Positions 6,527-15,296 of a stretch of 64,000 nt of DNA are shown here, piece by piece. The stretch is taken from positions 434,001-498,000 of the forward strand of contig CAVYDJ010000004.1 in NCBI GenBank assembly GCA_963767285.1, read 5' to 3'. Each line of letters opens with the position of its first letter. Within the stretch, counting starts at the first letter, position 1. This stretch comes from WHSW01 sp963767285. GTDB lineage: Bacteria; Actinomycetota; Thermoleophilia; Solirubrobacterales; 70-9. The notes beneath the pieces were generated by a model. The model did no database searches. It was not told the origin of the DNA and saw nothing but the letters and a program-made list of their open reading frames with translations. Made by a program: the position numbers and the translations under genes.

Positions 6527-9405
6527 CCGCGCAACCGCTCCTGGTCGGGGTCGTAGAAGGGTGCCGTCTGCACGGTCGCGGCGAGGCGCCGCCCGTCGTC
6601 GGCGAGCGTGATCGCGCTGCCGTCCTCGGCCATGTCCGCGGGTACCCACGCCATCCCGATCGTCCGTGACAGCAGCGGCGAAAAGCGCGACGAAGTCACC
6701 CGGCCCACCGGCTTGCCATCATCCAGCACCGCGGCCCCCTCTGCCGGCACCGCGCCGTCGGGGACCGTGAATCCCACGAGCATGTTCTCGTTGCCGCGCT
6801 CGCTGACGGCCTCCAGGGCCCAGCGGCCGATGAAGTCCTCCTCCTTGTCGAACTTCACGATCCACGGCATCGCCGCCTCGAGCGGGTTCGACTCCGCGTC
6901 GGTGTCCTGGCCGACCAGAATGTGGAGCTTCTGCAGCCGCAGCACGCGCTGCGGCTCGAGCCCGAACGGCCTGAGCCCGTGCGGCTCGCCGGCGGCCATC
7001 GTCGCGTCCCACAAGTGCTCGGCGAGCGCCGCCGGGCAATGCAGCTCGTAACCGAGCTCGCCGACGAAGCCGATCCGCAGCAGCAGACACGGGACGCCCG
7101 CGATACGCGCCCGCTTGCCGTCCAGGTAGGCGAACGACTCGTTCGAGCAGTCCAGGTCGGTGAGCCCGGTCAGGATCTCCCGCGACCGCGGGCCGGCGAG
7201 GTTGAAGGCGGACAGGCCCTGGCTGACGTCGGTGAGGTGGACGTCCATGTCCCACTCGGCCAGCCACCACGCGAACCAGCTCTCGACGGCGTCGGCACCG
7301 CTCGACGTCGTCGTCACGTAGAACGAGTCGTCGTCGAGGCGGCAGATCGTCCCGTCATCGGTGATCCGCCCGGCGTCGTCGCCGAGCACTCCGTAGCGGA
7401 TCCGGCCCGGCTTCAGGTTGTCGAACCGGTTGGGATAGAGGCGGTTGAGGAAGGCACCCGCGTCCGGCCCGCCGACGATCAGCTTGCCGAGCGTCGAGAC
7501 GTCGATCAGCCCCGCGCCCTGGTGGACCGCCATCGTCTCGCCCTCCGCATCGCCGTAGTCGTAGGGCCGGCGCCAATCGCCGGCCCACATGATGTTGCCG
7601 CCGAGCTCCTGGTGGCGCCCGTGGACCGCGGAGCGCTTCGCGGGCTCGAACGGCCGGCCGGCCAGCACGCCCATCGGGACCGTCGACCAGGGCGGTCGCG
7701 CGGTCGTCATCCCTACGTCGGCGACGTCCGTGCCTGTGTCGGCCGCCGTCTGCCGGATCGCCGCCAGCTGGCACATGCGGCCCTGGCACGGGCCCATGGT
7801 GACCGTCGTGTAGCGCTTGAGCAGCTCGAGCGAGTCGAAACCCTCGTCGATCGAGTAGCTGATGTCCTTGGTCGTGACGTCCTCGCAGAGGCAGGCGAAG
7901 CACTTTTCCTTGCGCCCGCGCTCGCTCCCGGCGGCGGCCGGGACGACCTCGATGGAGGACTCAACGCCGGCGGCCAGGGCCTGCCGTTCGGACTCGAGTC
8001 GTGACCGGTCGGCCGCGTCGCCGAGCTCGAGCGAGATCGCCGCCTCCGCCCCGGCGACCGCGCCCGAGAGCTCGGCCTGGTCGCGGGACACGTGGCCGGT
8101 CACGGATCCGGCGGCGTAGATCCCGGCCGGCATGGCCTCTGGGACGTAGGCGCTCGCGGACGCGTCCCAGCGCGCTTTGCCACCGGCCTGCAGCAGCAGC
8201 GAGGTCGCGGGAACCGTGCCGCCCGAGACGGCGACCAGGTCGCAGTTGAGATCGTGCTCGGTGTCGGCGAGCGCGTGGCCGTCCCGATCGAGCTCGGCGA
8301 CGACCGCTCCAACCACCCGCCGGCGCCCGACGGCGCGGACCACGGTGCTGCCCCGCCGCAGCGGGATGCGTGCCCGCTCGATCCGCGCGACCAGCTCCCG
8401 GTTGGCGCCGCTGGAGCGCGAATCGGCGACGGCGACGACCTCGACTCCGGCGTCGTGGAGCGCGAGGGCCGACTCCAGGCCCCGATCGGCTGTCGTCGCG
8501 ACGACAGCCGACTTGCCCGGACGGACCCCGTAGAGCGAGGCGAGTCGCTGCGCGCCGGAGCACAGCATCACCCCTGGCAGGTCGTTGCCCTCGAACATCA
8601 GCGGTTGCTCGATCGAGCCGGTGGCCGCGATGTGGCGATCGGCTCGGATCTGATGCAGCGTGCTCTGCGTCCAGACCGGGACGATCCCGTCGAAGTAGCC
8701 GAGCGCGGCGGCCGGAGTCAGCACCTCGACCCCGGCGGCGCGGACCCGCTGCGCCAGCTCGTCGACCGGCTCGGGGCGATCGCCCAGGAGCGCGGTCCCG
8801 CCGAGCTCCGGGCCGTCGTCGGTGAGCACCACGTCGGCCCCCAGTTCGGCGGCGCGCAGCGCGGCGCTCATGCCGGCGACGCCGCCGCCGATCACGAGGA
8901 CGTCGGCGTGGCGACGGCGGTACTCGGTACGCCACTCGCGCTCCTTCTGCCGGCGGGCGAGCCGGCCGAGGCCGGCCGCGTTGCGGAGCACCTTCTCGTA
9001 GAGCGGCCACAGGCGGCGCGGCCTGATGAAGGTCTTGTAGTAGAAGCCCGGCGGCGTCAGGCGGGTGCCGAAGATGTCGGTCGCGCGCATGACGTCAAAG
9101 CGCAGCGACGGGCGCGCGTTCATGTGCTCGACCTTCATCCCCTCGCGCACCGGCTCGGTGCAGGCGCGCACGCCGGGCCAGCCGTCGACGTCGACGAGGC
9201 AGTTCGGGCACTGGCCGGCGCAGCAGAACAGGCCGCGAGGGCGGTGGTACTTGAAGCTCCGCGAGAGGACCCGATGATCGGCGGCGTGGAGCGCCGAGCC
9301 GATCGTGTCGCCCGCAAACGCCTCGACCCGCTCACCGTCGAAGGTGAACGAGACCGTCCGCTCGCGGTCGATCCGCTCGCTGCGGCTGGGGGGGAGGCGG
9401 CTCAT
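6523..9405 (-). CDS. soxA: Sarcosine oxidase-type alpha subunit (SoxA / MgdC-like)
   Basis: 960 residues, normal for the family. Domains in order: an N-terminal ferredoxin-like segment with C61, C62, C66, C69 and C82; a FAD/NAD-binding region with GGGVAG at 173-178; a BFD-like cysteine segment (CFACLCEDV and later GPCQGRMCQ); and a C-terminal GcvT/aminomethyltransferase domain from about residue 560 that binds tetrahydrofolate. The GcvT domain captures the oxidised methyl group as 5,10-methylene-THF, linking the complex to the downstream folate genes. The ATG at 9405 overlaps the soxD stop. A longer open frame upstream is not needed and overlaps soxD. Confidence 0.95.
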   Translation of the reverse strand: MSRLPPSRSERIDRERTVSFTFDGERVEAFAGDTIGSALHAADHRVLSRSFKYHRPRGLFCCAGQCPNCLVDVDGWPGVRACTEPVREGMKVEHMNARPSLRFDVMRATDIFGTRLTPPGFYYKTFIRPRRLWPLYEKVLRNAAGLGRLARRQKEREWRTEYRRRHADVLVIGGGVAGMSAALRAAELGADVVLTDDGPELGGTALLGDRPEPVDELAQRVRAAGVEVLTPAAALGYFDGIVPVWTQSTLHQIRADRHIAATGSIEQPLMFEGNDLPGVMLCSGAQRLASLYGVRPGKSAVVATTADRGLESALALHDAGVEVVAVADSRSSGANRELVARIERARIPLRRGSTVVRAVGRRRVVGAVVAELDRDGHALADTEHDLNCDLVAVSGGTVPATSLLLQAGGKARWDASASAYVPEAMPAGIYAAGSVTGHVSRDQAELSGAVAGAEAAISLELGDAADRSRLESERQALAAGVESSIEVVPAAAGSERGRKEKCFACLCEDVTTKDISYSIDEGFDSLELLKRYTTVTMGPCQGRMCQLAAIRQTAADTGTDVADVGMTTARPPWSTVPMGVLAGRPFEPAKRSAVHGRHQELGGNIMWAGDWRRPYDYGDAEGETMAVHQGAGLIDVSTLGKLIVGGPDAGAFLNRLYPNRFDNLKPGRIRYGVLGDDAGRITDDGTICRLDDDSFYVTTTSSGADAVESWFAWWLAEWDMDVHLTDVSQGLSAFNLAGPRSREILTGLTDLDCSNESFAYLDGKRARIAGVPCLLLRIGFVGELGYELHCPAALAEHLWDATMAAGEPHGLRPFGLEPQRVLRLQKLHILVGQDTDAESNPLEAAMPWIVKFDKEEDFIGRWALEAVSERGNENMLVGFTVPDGAVPAEGAAVLDDGKPVGRVTSSRFSPLLSRTIGMAWVPADMAEDGSAITLADDGRRLAATVQTAPFYDPDQERLRG

Positions 9406-9656
9406 TGTCCGGGCAGGCCCACCCACCGGACCTCGTTGGTGGTCGTGTCGCGCTCGGCGAGGAACCACGCCCGGCACCCCGAGCGGTGATACCACCATTC
9501 CCGCTGCACGCCGGCGACGTTGCGGCGGAAGTAGTTGTACGTGTTGAGCTCGCGCTCGGACGGCTTCGAGGCCGGCCGCGGGACGACCTCGCCGCCATAG
9601 GCGAAGTCGGTGACCTCGCGCGTGCCACAGTTTGGACAGGTGAGCAGAAACGACAT
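9402..9656 (-). CDS. soxD: Sarcosine oxidase-type delta subunit (SoxD / MgdB-like)
   Basis: 84 residues. The zinc-finger pattern CPNCG near residues 8-12 is followed by 'WYHRSGCRAWF', the fourth-ligand region; both are typical of SoxD. The subunit binds zinc and helps assemble the heterotetramer. It is the first gene of the reverse-strand operon and overlaps soxA by ATGA. The region 9657-9727 separates it from the divergent DUF1059-R2lox operon, so promoters for both directions should lie there. Confidence 0.93.
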   Translation of the reverse strand: MSFLLTCPNCGTREVTDFAYGGEVVPRPASKPSERELNTYNYFRRNVAGVQREWWYHRSGCRAWFLAERDTTTNEVRWVGLPGQ

Positions 9657-9727
9657 CCGTGGTCTCGGTCGACGACCCTACAGAAGACACTAGACAAATT
9701 GGTACAAAGACGCAAGACTTTGGCGTG
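9657..9727. promoter_or_regulatory. Divergent promoter region between soxD and the DUF1059-R2lox operon
   Basis: This 71-base gap is clearly more A/T-rich than the flanking genes, especially 9681-9715. It contains the palindrome-like TTGGTACAAA at 9699-9708 (TTN-GTAC-NAA), similar in form to sites of GntR/FCD-type regulators. No regulator gene lies next to it. Both operons must start here; exact -10 and -35 boxes cannot be assigned with confidence. Confidence 0.4.
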
Positions 9728-9907
9728 ATGGCGCTCGCCTACCGCTGTCTCGAGGCCGGATGTGACGCGGAGATCTGCGCCGTGGACGAGGAGGCGCTGC
9801 TTGAGGCCGTGCACGCCCACGTGGCCGACGCCCATGACAGCTTCGAGCTCGACGAGGTCATCCTCGACGTCGCGCGCCGAGGCGAGAGCGAGGAGGATCA
9901 ACGGTGA
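9728..9907 (+). CDS. DUF1059-like small cysteine-containing protein
   Basis: 59 residues from ATG 9728. An in-frame start 23 codons upstream would run into the divergent promoter region, so I prefer 9728. The pattern is short DUF1059-like: 'CLEAGCDAEICA' with three cysteines, then 'LLEAVHAHVADAH', where two histidines could add metal ligands. It overlaps the R2lox gene by GTGA, so the two are translationally coupled. Function of the family is unknown. A role in metal handling for the R2lox Mn/Fe centre is conceivable but is only inference. Confidence 0.65.
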   Translation: MALAYRCLEAGCDAEICAVDEEALLEAVHAHVADAHDSFELDEVILDVARRGESEEDQR

Positions 9908-10875
9908 GCACCGACGCGAGCGGCCCCGATCCGGAGGTCCTGGCCCGCTTCCACTTCACACGCGACATGATCGAGGGGCCGGTCTACCGCAAGTACAAGT
10001 TCGCGATCAACCGCATCTGGAACGTGGACGACCTGGACTTCACGCAGGACGTTGCCGACTGGCAGCGGATCGACGACGACCAGCGCCGCGGGCTGCTCGG
10101 CGTCACGATTCGCTTCCTGGCCGGCGAGCAGGCGGTCACCGACCAGCTCGTGCCGATGATCGCGGCCTCGCACGCGCTCGGCCGGTTCGACTGGGTCACC
10201 TACCTGGCGACCTTCCTGATGGAGGAGGCCAAGCACGCGGAGTTCTTCATGCGCTGGCACGACGAGGTCGTCGGCGTGCTCGAGCCCGAGGAGGTCGCGC
10301 GCCACTTCCTGGTCCGGGGCAAGACGGTCGACCCGAGCGGGCGCTTCGAGGTCCGCGACGTGCTCCACGAGGCGCTGCCCGAGTATGGGAGCGATCTGCT
10401 CGCCGCCTCGATCGAGGGCGATCGCGACGCGATCGAGCGCGCGTTCGTCCGCTTCTCGGCGGCCTACAACGCCTTCGTCGAGGGTGTGCTGACGATGCCG
10501 TCCTACGAGATCGTGATCGACACGACGAACCTCTGGGACGCTTTTCCCGGCCTGCGACAGGGGTTCAAGCAGATCCTCATGGACGAGGGCCGCCACATCA
10601 CCTTCGGGACCCACGCCTGCCGGATCCTGATCGAGGCGCGCCCCGAGTACGAGGCGCTCGTGCACGAGGTCTTCGACCGCTACCGCGGCAACGTCGTCGG
10701 CCTGGTCGAGTACCAGAAGGCGGTGCCCGGGCTCGACGTCGCCAAGTACCAGCAGCAGAAGGTGCGCCACTACCGCAACCGCTGCCGCGAGATGGGCATC
10801 ACCGCCGACGCGGAGCTGATCGAGCAGATCCTCGACCCCGAAATCGACTTCGTGGTCGGGGTCGAGGCGGGGTAG
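9904..10875 (+). CDS. R2-like ligand-binding oxidase (R2lox), Mn/Fe type
   Basis: 323 residues of the ferritin-like ribonucleotide-reductase R2 superfamily. Visible metal ligands are E75, E108-x-x-H111, E193 and E228-x-x-H231. V78 (ligand E75 +3) and Y188 (ligand E193 -5) occupy the positions of the valine and tyrosine that form an ether crosslink in studied R2lox proteins, which argues for R2lox rather than a true R2 subunit. R2lox proteins assemble a Mn/Fe centre and bind a long-chain fatty-acid-like ligand; physiological substrates are not established. No NrdA/NrdE large subunit is present. Position between the sox operon and the GlnT-Glx genes suggests a link with amine metabolism. Confidence 0.9.
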   Translation: MSTDASGPDPEVLARFHFTRDMIEGPVYRKYKFAINRIWNVDDLDFTQDVADWQRIDDDQRRGLLGVTIRFLAGEQAVTDQLVPMIAASHALGRFDWVTYLATFLMEEAKHAEFFMRWHDEVVGVLEPEEVARHFLVRGKTVDPSGRFEVRDVLHEALPEYGSDLLAASIEGDRDAIERAFVRFSAAYNAFVEGVLTMPSYEIVIDTTNLWDAFPGLRQGFKQILMDEGRHITFGTHACRILIEARPEYEALVHEVFDRYRGNVVGLVEYQKAVPGLDVAKYQQQKVRHYRNRCREMGITADAELIEQILDPEIDFVVGVEAG

Positions 10876-10962
10876 CTGTGTGGACCGGCCACATATGACC
10901 CTCGCGAATCCTGGCCTGTGCGTCCATTGCCCGGGGCCCGCATGTGTGGGATACCTCCAGGT

Positions 10963-12333
10963 ATGAGCGGCTCTCTACGCCCGACGGCCGACGATGTTCG
11001 CCGCGCGGTCGCCGACGAGGGCATCGAGTTCCTGTTCGCGCAGTTCGTGGACATGCACGCGAAGCCGAGCGCGAAGCTGATCCCGTCCCAGCAGCTCGAG
11101 GGGCTGCTCGCCGACGGCGCCGGGTTCGCCGGCTTCGCGGCGGGCGACATCGGCCAGACGCCCGACAACCCCGATCTGATCGCGATGCCCGACGTGGGCA
11201 GCTTCACGCGGCTACCGTGGAAGCCCGAGATCGGCTGGTTCGCCTGCGACGCGACGGTGGAGGGCGAGGAGTGGCCGTACTGCCCGCGGACGATCCTCCG
11301 CCACCAGCTCGAGCGCGCGTCGGCCGCGGGCTTCGAGTTGAAGATCGGCTGCGAGCTCGAGTACTTCCTGGTCCGGCGCACCGAGGACGGAGGGATCGAG
11401 GTCGCGGACCCGCTCGACACGCTCGAGCAGCCCTGCTACGACATCCGCGCGCTCACTCGCTCGTTCGACTTCGTCGCCGACGTCGTCCGCAACGTGAACT
11501 CGCTCGGCTGGAATCTCTACGCAACCGACCACGAGGACGCCAACGGGCAGTTCGAGCAGAACTGGGACTACGCCGACGCGCTCACGAGCTGCGACCGGGC
11601 GGTGTTCTACCGCTACATGGTCGAGGCGATGGCGCAGGAGCGCGGAATGATCGCGACCTTCATGCCGAAGCCGTTCGCCCACCTGACCGGCAACGGGTGC
11701 CACTTCCACATGAGCCTCTGGGACGGGGAGGCGAACCTGTTCGAGCGCGATGCAGCCGACGACCCGAGGGGTCTCGGCCTCAGCGAGGTCGCCTACCAGT
11801 TCATCGCCGGGCTCAAGGCGCACGCGAAGGCCTACATCGCGCTGACCGCCCCGACCGTCTCCTCCTACAAGCGGCTGGTGATCGGCGCTCCGACCAGCGG
11901 CGCGACCTGGGCCCCGGCGTACGTCACGTACGGCTGGAACAACCGGACGATGATGCTGCGGATCCCCGACGCGGGACGGATCGAGGACCGGACGGTCGAC
12001 GGCTCCTGCAATCCGTACCTCGCCGCGACGGCGATCCTGGCGGCCGGCCTCGACGGGATCGAGCACGGGCTCGATCCGGGCGACCCGACGACCGCGAACA
12101 TGTACGAGACCAGTGAGGACGACCGGCGCGAGATGGGGATCGAGACGCTGCCCGAGAACCTGCTCGACGCGACCCGCGAGCTCGAGGGCGACGAGGTCCT
12201 GCGCAAGGCCCTGGGCTCCGTGGGTGAGGAGGACTACGTGGACTACTTCATTCGCTGCAAGCGCCGCGAGTGGCGGACGGCGCACGAGCAGGTCACGCAG
12301 TGGGAACTCGATCGCTACCTGCAGCTGTTTTGA
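10963..12333 (+). CDS. Type III-like glutamine synthetase (GlnT) or gamma-glutamylmethylamide synthetase
   Basis: 456 residues from ATG 10963. The glutamine-synthetase catalytic pattern is clear: 'GCELEYFL' (metal-binding glutamates), 'GNGCHFHMSLWDG' near residues 243-255, 'NPYLAATAIL' toward the end. The family member most like this is GlnT, whose close relatives include GMAS, the enzyme that joins methylamine to glutamate. The next three genes are the glutamate-synthase-like GlxB/C/D (MgsA/B/C), and a sarcosine-oxidase-like set is divergent, exactly the partners of GMAS in the N-methylglutamate pathway. Sequence alone does not separate GlnT from GMAS. Confidence 0.88.
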   Translation: MSGSLRPTADDVRRAVADEGIEFLFAQFVDMHAKPSAKLIPSQQLEGLLADGAGFAGFAAGDIGQTPDNPDLIAMPDVGSFTRLPWKPEIGWFACDATVEGEEWPYCPRTILRHQLERASAAGFELKIGCELEYFLVRRTEDGGIEVADPLDTLEQPCYDIRALTRSFDFVADVVRNVNSLGWNLYATDHEDANGQFEQNWDYADALTSCDRAVFYRYMVEAMAQERGMIATFMPKPFAHLTGNGCHFHMSLWDGEANLFERDAADDPRGLGLSEVAYQFIAGLKAHAKAYIALTAPTVSSYKRLVIGAPTSGATWAPAYVTYGWNNRTMMLRIPDAGRIEDRTVDGSCNPYLAATAILAAGLDGIEHGLDPGDPTTANMYETSEDDRREMGIETLPENLLDATRELEGDEVLRKALGSVGEEDYVDYFIRCKRREWRTAHEQVTQWELDRYLQLF

Positions 12334-12351
12334 GATCAGGGGGATGAGCTC

Positions 12352-13260
12352 ATGTGCGGAATCGCGGGACTGTTCAGCAAATCAACCGACGTCGAGGAGC
12401 GGCTTGGCGCGCATCTGAGCGCGATGCTGTCGCAGCTCGCCGATCGCGGGCCCGACAGCGCGGGCGTGGCCTTGTACCGCGACCCGGCCCCGCCCGGCTC
12501 GTGCAAGGTCTCCGTGTACTCGCCGGACCCGGAGGAAGCGTGGGGGAGTCTGGCCGGCGAGCTGGCCGAGGAGTTCGGCGGCGAGGCCGGGCCCGAGGTG
12601 CGAGCCTCGCACGCGCTCTTCGTCGCCGCCGCCGAGCCGGCCGACGCACAGCGCTGGTTCGCCGAGCGCCGACCCGACCTGCGCGTGATGAGCATCGGCG
12701 AGCGGATCGAGATCTACAAGGAGGCGGTCGACCCGCGCGAGTTCGTCGAGCGCTTCGACCTCGCCGACGTCGCGGCCACGCATGCACTCGGCCACACCAG
12801 GATGGCGACCGAGAGCGCCGTGACCACCGAGCACTCTCACCCGTTCTCCACCGGCCTCGACCTTTGCCTCGTGCACAACGGCTCGCTCTCGAACCACAAC
12901 CGCCTCCGCATGGACCTGCGCCGGCGCGGGATCGAGTTCCAGACGGACAACGACACGGAGGTCGCTGCCGGCTACCTGACCTGGCGGCTCAAGGAGGGAG
13001 ACGACCTCGAGCAGGCGCTCCGGGCTTGCCTTGTGGACCTGGACGGCTTCTACACGTTCGCCGTCGGCACGACCGACGGCTTCGCCGTGCTGCGCGACCC
13101 GATCGCCTGCAAGCCGGCGGTGCTCGCCGAGACCGACGGCTGGGTGGCGATGGCGTCCGAGTACCGCGCGATCTCGGTGCTCCCGGACGCCGAGGACGCC
13201 GAGGTCTGGGAGCCGGAGCCTGGGCGCGTGTACTCGTGGGAGCGGGCGAGGGTGGCGTGA
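12352..13260 (+). CDS. glxB: Class II glutamine amidotransferase-like subunit (GlxB / MgsA-like)
   Basis: 302 residues starting MCGIAGLF, with Cys2 as the N-terminal nucleophile after methionine removal. Other class II amidotransferase features are 'LGHTRMATES' and 'LVHNGSLSNHNRLR' with the oxyanion asparagine. It matches the separate amidotransferase protein that, with GlxC and GlxD, resembles a glutamate synthase split into three chains. In methylotrophs the same three proteins form N-methylglutamate synthase. It lies 18 bases after the synthetase gene with a purine-rich ribosome site and overlaps the next gene by GTGA. Confidence 0.9.
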   Translation: MCGIAGLFSKSTDVEERLGAHLSAMLSQLADRGPDSAGVALYRDPAPPGSCKVSVYSPDPEEAWGSLAGELAEEFGGEAGPEVRASHALFVAAAEPADAQRWFAERRPDLRVMSIGERIEIYKEAVDPREFVERFDLADVAATHALGHTRMATESAVTTEHSHPFSTGLDLCLVHNGSLSNHNRLRMDLRRRGIEFQTDNDTEVAAGYLTWRLKEGDDLEQALRACLVDLDGFYTFAVGTTDGFAVLRDPIACKPAVLAETDGWVAMASEYRAISVLPDAEDAEVWEPEPGRVYSWERARVA

Positions 13261-13955
13261 GCGCGACCACCGCGGAGGAGTCGGTCGACCTCGCGGTGAC
13301 GTCGGTGCGCGAGCTGAACCAGCGCCTGCACGACCTCGATCCGTCGGACACATCGCGCTGGCGGATCACCAACCCGAACGGCGCGCACTCGGTTGCGGTC
13401 GGGCTCGACGCGCCGATCGAGGTCGGGGTCGCCGGGCATGTGGGGTACTACTGCGCCGGCATGAACAAGCACGCGACCGTGCGCGTCGAGGGCAACGCGG
13501 GCGTCGGCATCGCGGAGAACATGATGTCGGGCACCGTCGTCGTGGAGGGCGACGCGAGCCAATCCGCGGCGGCCACCGGGCGCGGGGGGCTGGTGGTGAT
13601 CCGTGGCAGCGCCTCCGCACGCTGCGGGATCTCGATGAAGGGCGTCGAGATCGTGGTCTTCGGTTCGGTCGGCCACGTCGCCGGGTTCATGGCGCAGCGG
13701 GGCGTGCTCGTGGTGTGCGGCGACGCCGGCGACGGGCTCGGCGACTCGATCTACGAGGCCCACATATACGTGCGCGGGGAGGTCGCGGGCCTCGGCGCCG
13801 ACTGCGTCGAGAAGGAGATGCGCGACGAGCACCGGGACGAGCTCGGGCGTCTGCTCGAGCAGGCGGAGGCCGGCTACGAGGCCGGCGAGTTCCGGCGCTA
13901 CGGCTCCGCGCGCAAGCTCTACAACTTCGACGTCGACCACGCGGGGGAGTACTGA
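13257..13955 (+). CDS. glxC: GXGXG-motif glutamate-synthase-like subunit (GlxC / MgsB-like)
   Basis: 232 residues from GTG 13257 (overlapping the glxB stop). The body is the repetitive beta-helix GXGXG domain of glutamate synthase: 'GHVGYYCAGMNKHATVRVEG', 'GGLVVIRGSASARCG', 'VEIVVFGSVGHVAGFM'. In full-length glutamate synthase this domain has a structural role beside the FMN site. It is joined to the next gene by a TGATG overlap. A far longer open frame to the left is only the shadow of glxB. Confidence 0.9.
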   Translation: MSATTAEESVDLAVTSVRELNQRLHDLDPSDTSRWRITNPNGAHSVAVGLDAPIEVGVAGHVGYYCAGMNKHATVRVEGNAGVGIAENMMSGTVVVEGDASQSAAATGRGGLVVIRGSASARCGISMKGVEIVVFGSVGHVAGFMAQRGVLVVCGDAGDGLGDSIYEAHIYVRGEVAGLGADCVEKEMRDEHRDELGRLLEQAEAGYEAGEFRRYGSARKLYNFDVDHAGEY

Positions 13956-15289
13956 TGGCGGGCTGGCGGCCCGGCCTGCGCGAGTCGGCACTGTTCGACC
14001 GCAACACGATCCACGAGATCCAGCGGATGGCCCGCGAGGGGATCTACGACATCCGCGGTTTCGGCGCGAAGCGGCGCGTGCCCCACTTCGACGACCTGCT
14101 GTTCCTTGGCGCCAGCATCTCGCGCTATCCCCTGGAGGGCTATCGCGAGCGCTGCGCAACCGACGTCACTCTCGGGACCCGGTTCGCGAGCGAGCCGGTC
14201 CACCTCGAGATCCCGATCACGATCGCCGGCATGAGCTTCGGGGCACTCTCGGCGCCCGCGAAGGAGGCGCTCGGAAGGGGGGCGAGCGCGGTGGGCACCA
14301 GCACGACCACCGGGGACGGCGGGATGCTCCCCGAGGAGCGCCAGCACTCCAGCAAGCTCGTCTACCAGATCCTTCCGTCGCGCTACGGGATGAACCCCGA
14401 CGACCTGCGGCGTGCCGACGCGATCGAGGTCGTGATCGGACAGGGCGCCAAGCCCGGCGGGGGCGGGATGTTGCTCGGGCAGAAGATCTCCGACCGGGTG
14501 GCCGAGATGCGCGACCTGCCGAAGGGCATCGACCAGCGCAGCGCCTGCCGCCACCCGGACTGGACCGGGCCCGACGACCTCGAGATCAAGGTCGGCGAGC
14601 TGCGCGAGATCACGGACTGGCGGAAGCCGATCTACTTCAAGATCGGCGCCACGCGCACCTACTTCGACGTCGCCCTCGCGGTCAAGTCCGGCGCCGACGT
14701 GATCGTGCTGGATGGCATGGAGGGCGGCACGGCCGCGAGCCAGGACGTGTTCATCGAGCACGTCGGGATCCCCATCCTCGCCGCGATCCCCGAGGCCGTC
14801 CGTTCGCTGCAGGACCTCGACATGCACCGCAAGGTGCAGCTGATCGTCTCCGGCGGGATCCGCTCGGGCGCCGACGTGGCGAAGGCGCTGGCGCTGGGCG
14901 CCGACGCCGTCTCGATCGGCGTCGCCGCGGTGATCGCGCTCGGCGACAACTCGCCCGAGCACGAGGCCGGCTACGAGGCGATCGGCAGCGCCGCCGGCTT
15001 TTACGACGACTGGCACGAGGGCCGCGACCCAGCCGGGATCTCGACCCAGGACGAAGAGCTGGCGAGCCGCTTCGACCCCGAGCTCGGAGGCCGCCGGCTG
15101 GCGAACTACCTGCGCGCGATGGTGCTCGAGGCGCAGACGCTGGCGCGGGCCTGCGGCAAGTCGCACGTACACAACCTCGAGCCCGAGGACATGGTGGCAC
15201 TGACGATCGAGGCGGCGGCGATGGCGAAAGTCCCGCTCGCGGGGACCGGCTGGGTTCCGGGATTGCCCGGAAGCGCCTCGCTAGCCTGA
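13955..15289 (+). CDS. glxD: FMN-binding glutamate-synthase-like subunit (GlxD / MgsC-like)
   Basis: 444 residues. It has the glutamate synthase central FMN barrel signature: 'ITIAGMSFGALSAPAKEAL', 'GQGAKPGGGGMLLGQKIS', 'VIVLDGMEGGTAASQ' and 'LIVSGGIRSGADVAKALALGADAVSIG'-type phosphate-binding region. The enzyme would transfer ammonia or methylamine onto 2-oxoglutarate, with GlxB and GlxC. Start ATG 13955 overlaps the glxC stop. It is followed after 7 bases by the formate dehydrogenase genes, so a single transcript may run from amine assimilation to formate oxidation. Confidence 0.9.
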   Translation: MAGWRPGLRESALFDRNTIHEIQRMAREGIYDIRGFGAKRRVPHFDDLLFLGASISRYPLEGYRERCATDVTLGTRFASEPVHLEIPITIAGMSFGALSAPAKEALGRGASAVGTSTTTGDGGMLPEERQHSSKLVYQILPSRYGMNPDDLRRADAIEVVIGQGAKPGGGGMLLGQKISDRVAEMRDLPKGIDQRSACRHPDWTGPDDLEIKVGELREITDWRKPIYFKIGATRTYFDVALAVKSGADVIVLDGMEGGTAASQDVFIEHVGIPILAAIPEAVRSLQDLDMHRKVQLIVSGGIRSGADVAKALALGADAVSIGVAAVIALGDNSPEHEAGYEAIGSAAGFYDDWHEGRDPAGISTQDEELASRFDPELGGRRLANYLRAMVLEAQTLARACGKSHVHNLEPEDMVALTIEAAAMAKVPLAGTGWVPGLPGSASLA

Positions 15290-15296
15290 AGAAGCC

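Noticed and set aside
10876..10962. Terminator between R2lox and the glutamine synthetase gene
   Set aside because: A GC palindrome (GGGCCC) is present but no T-run, so I do not call termination.
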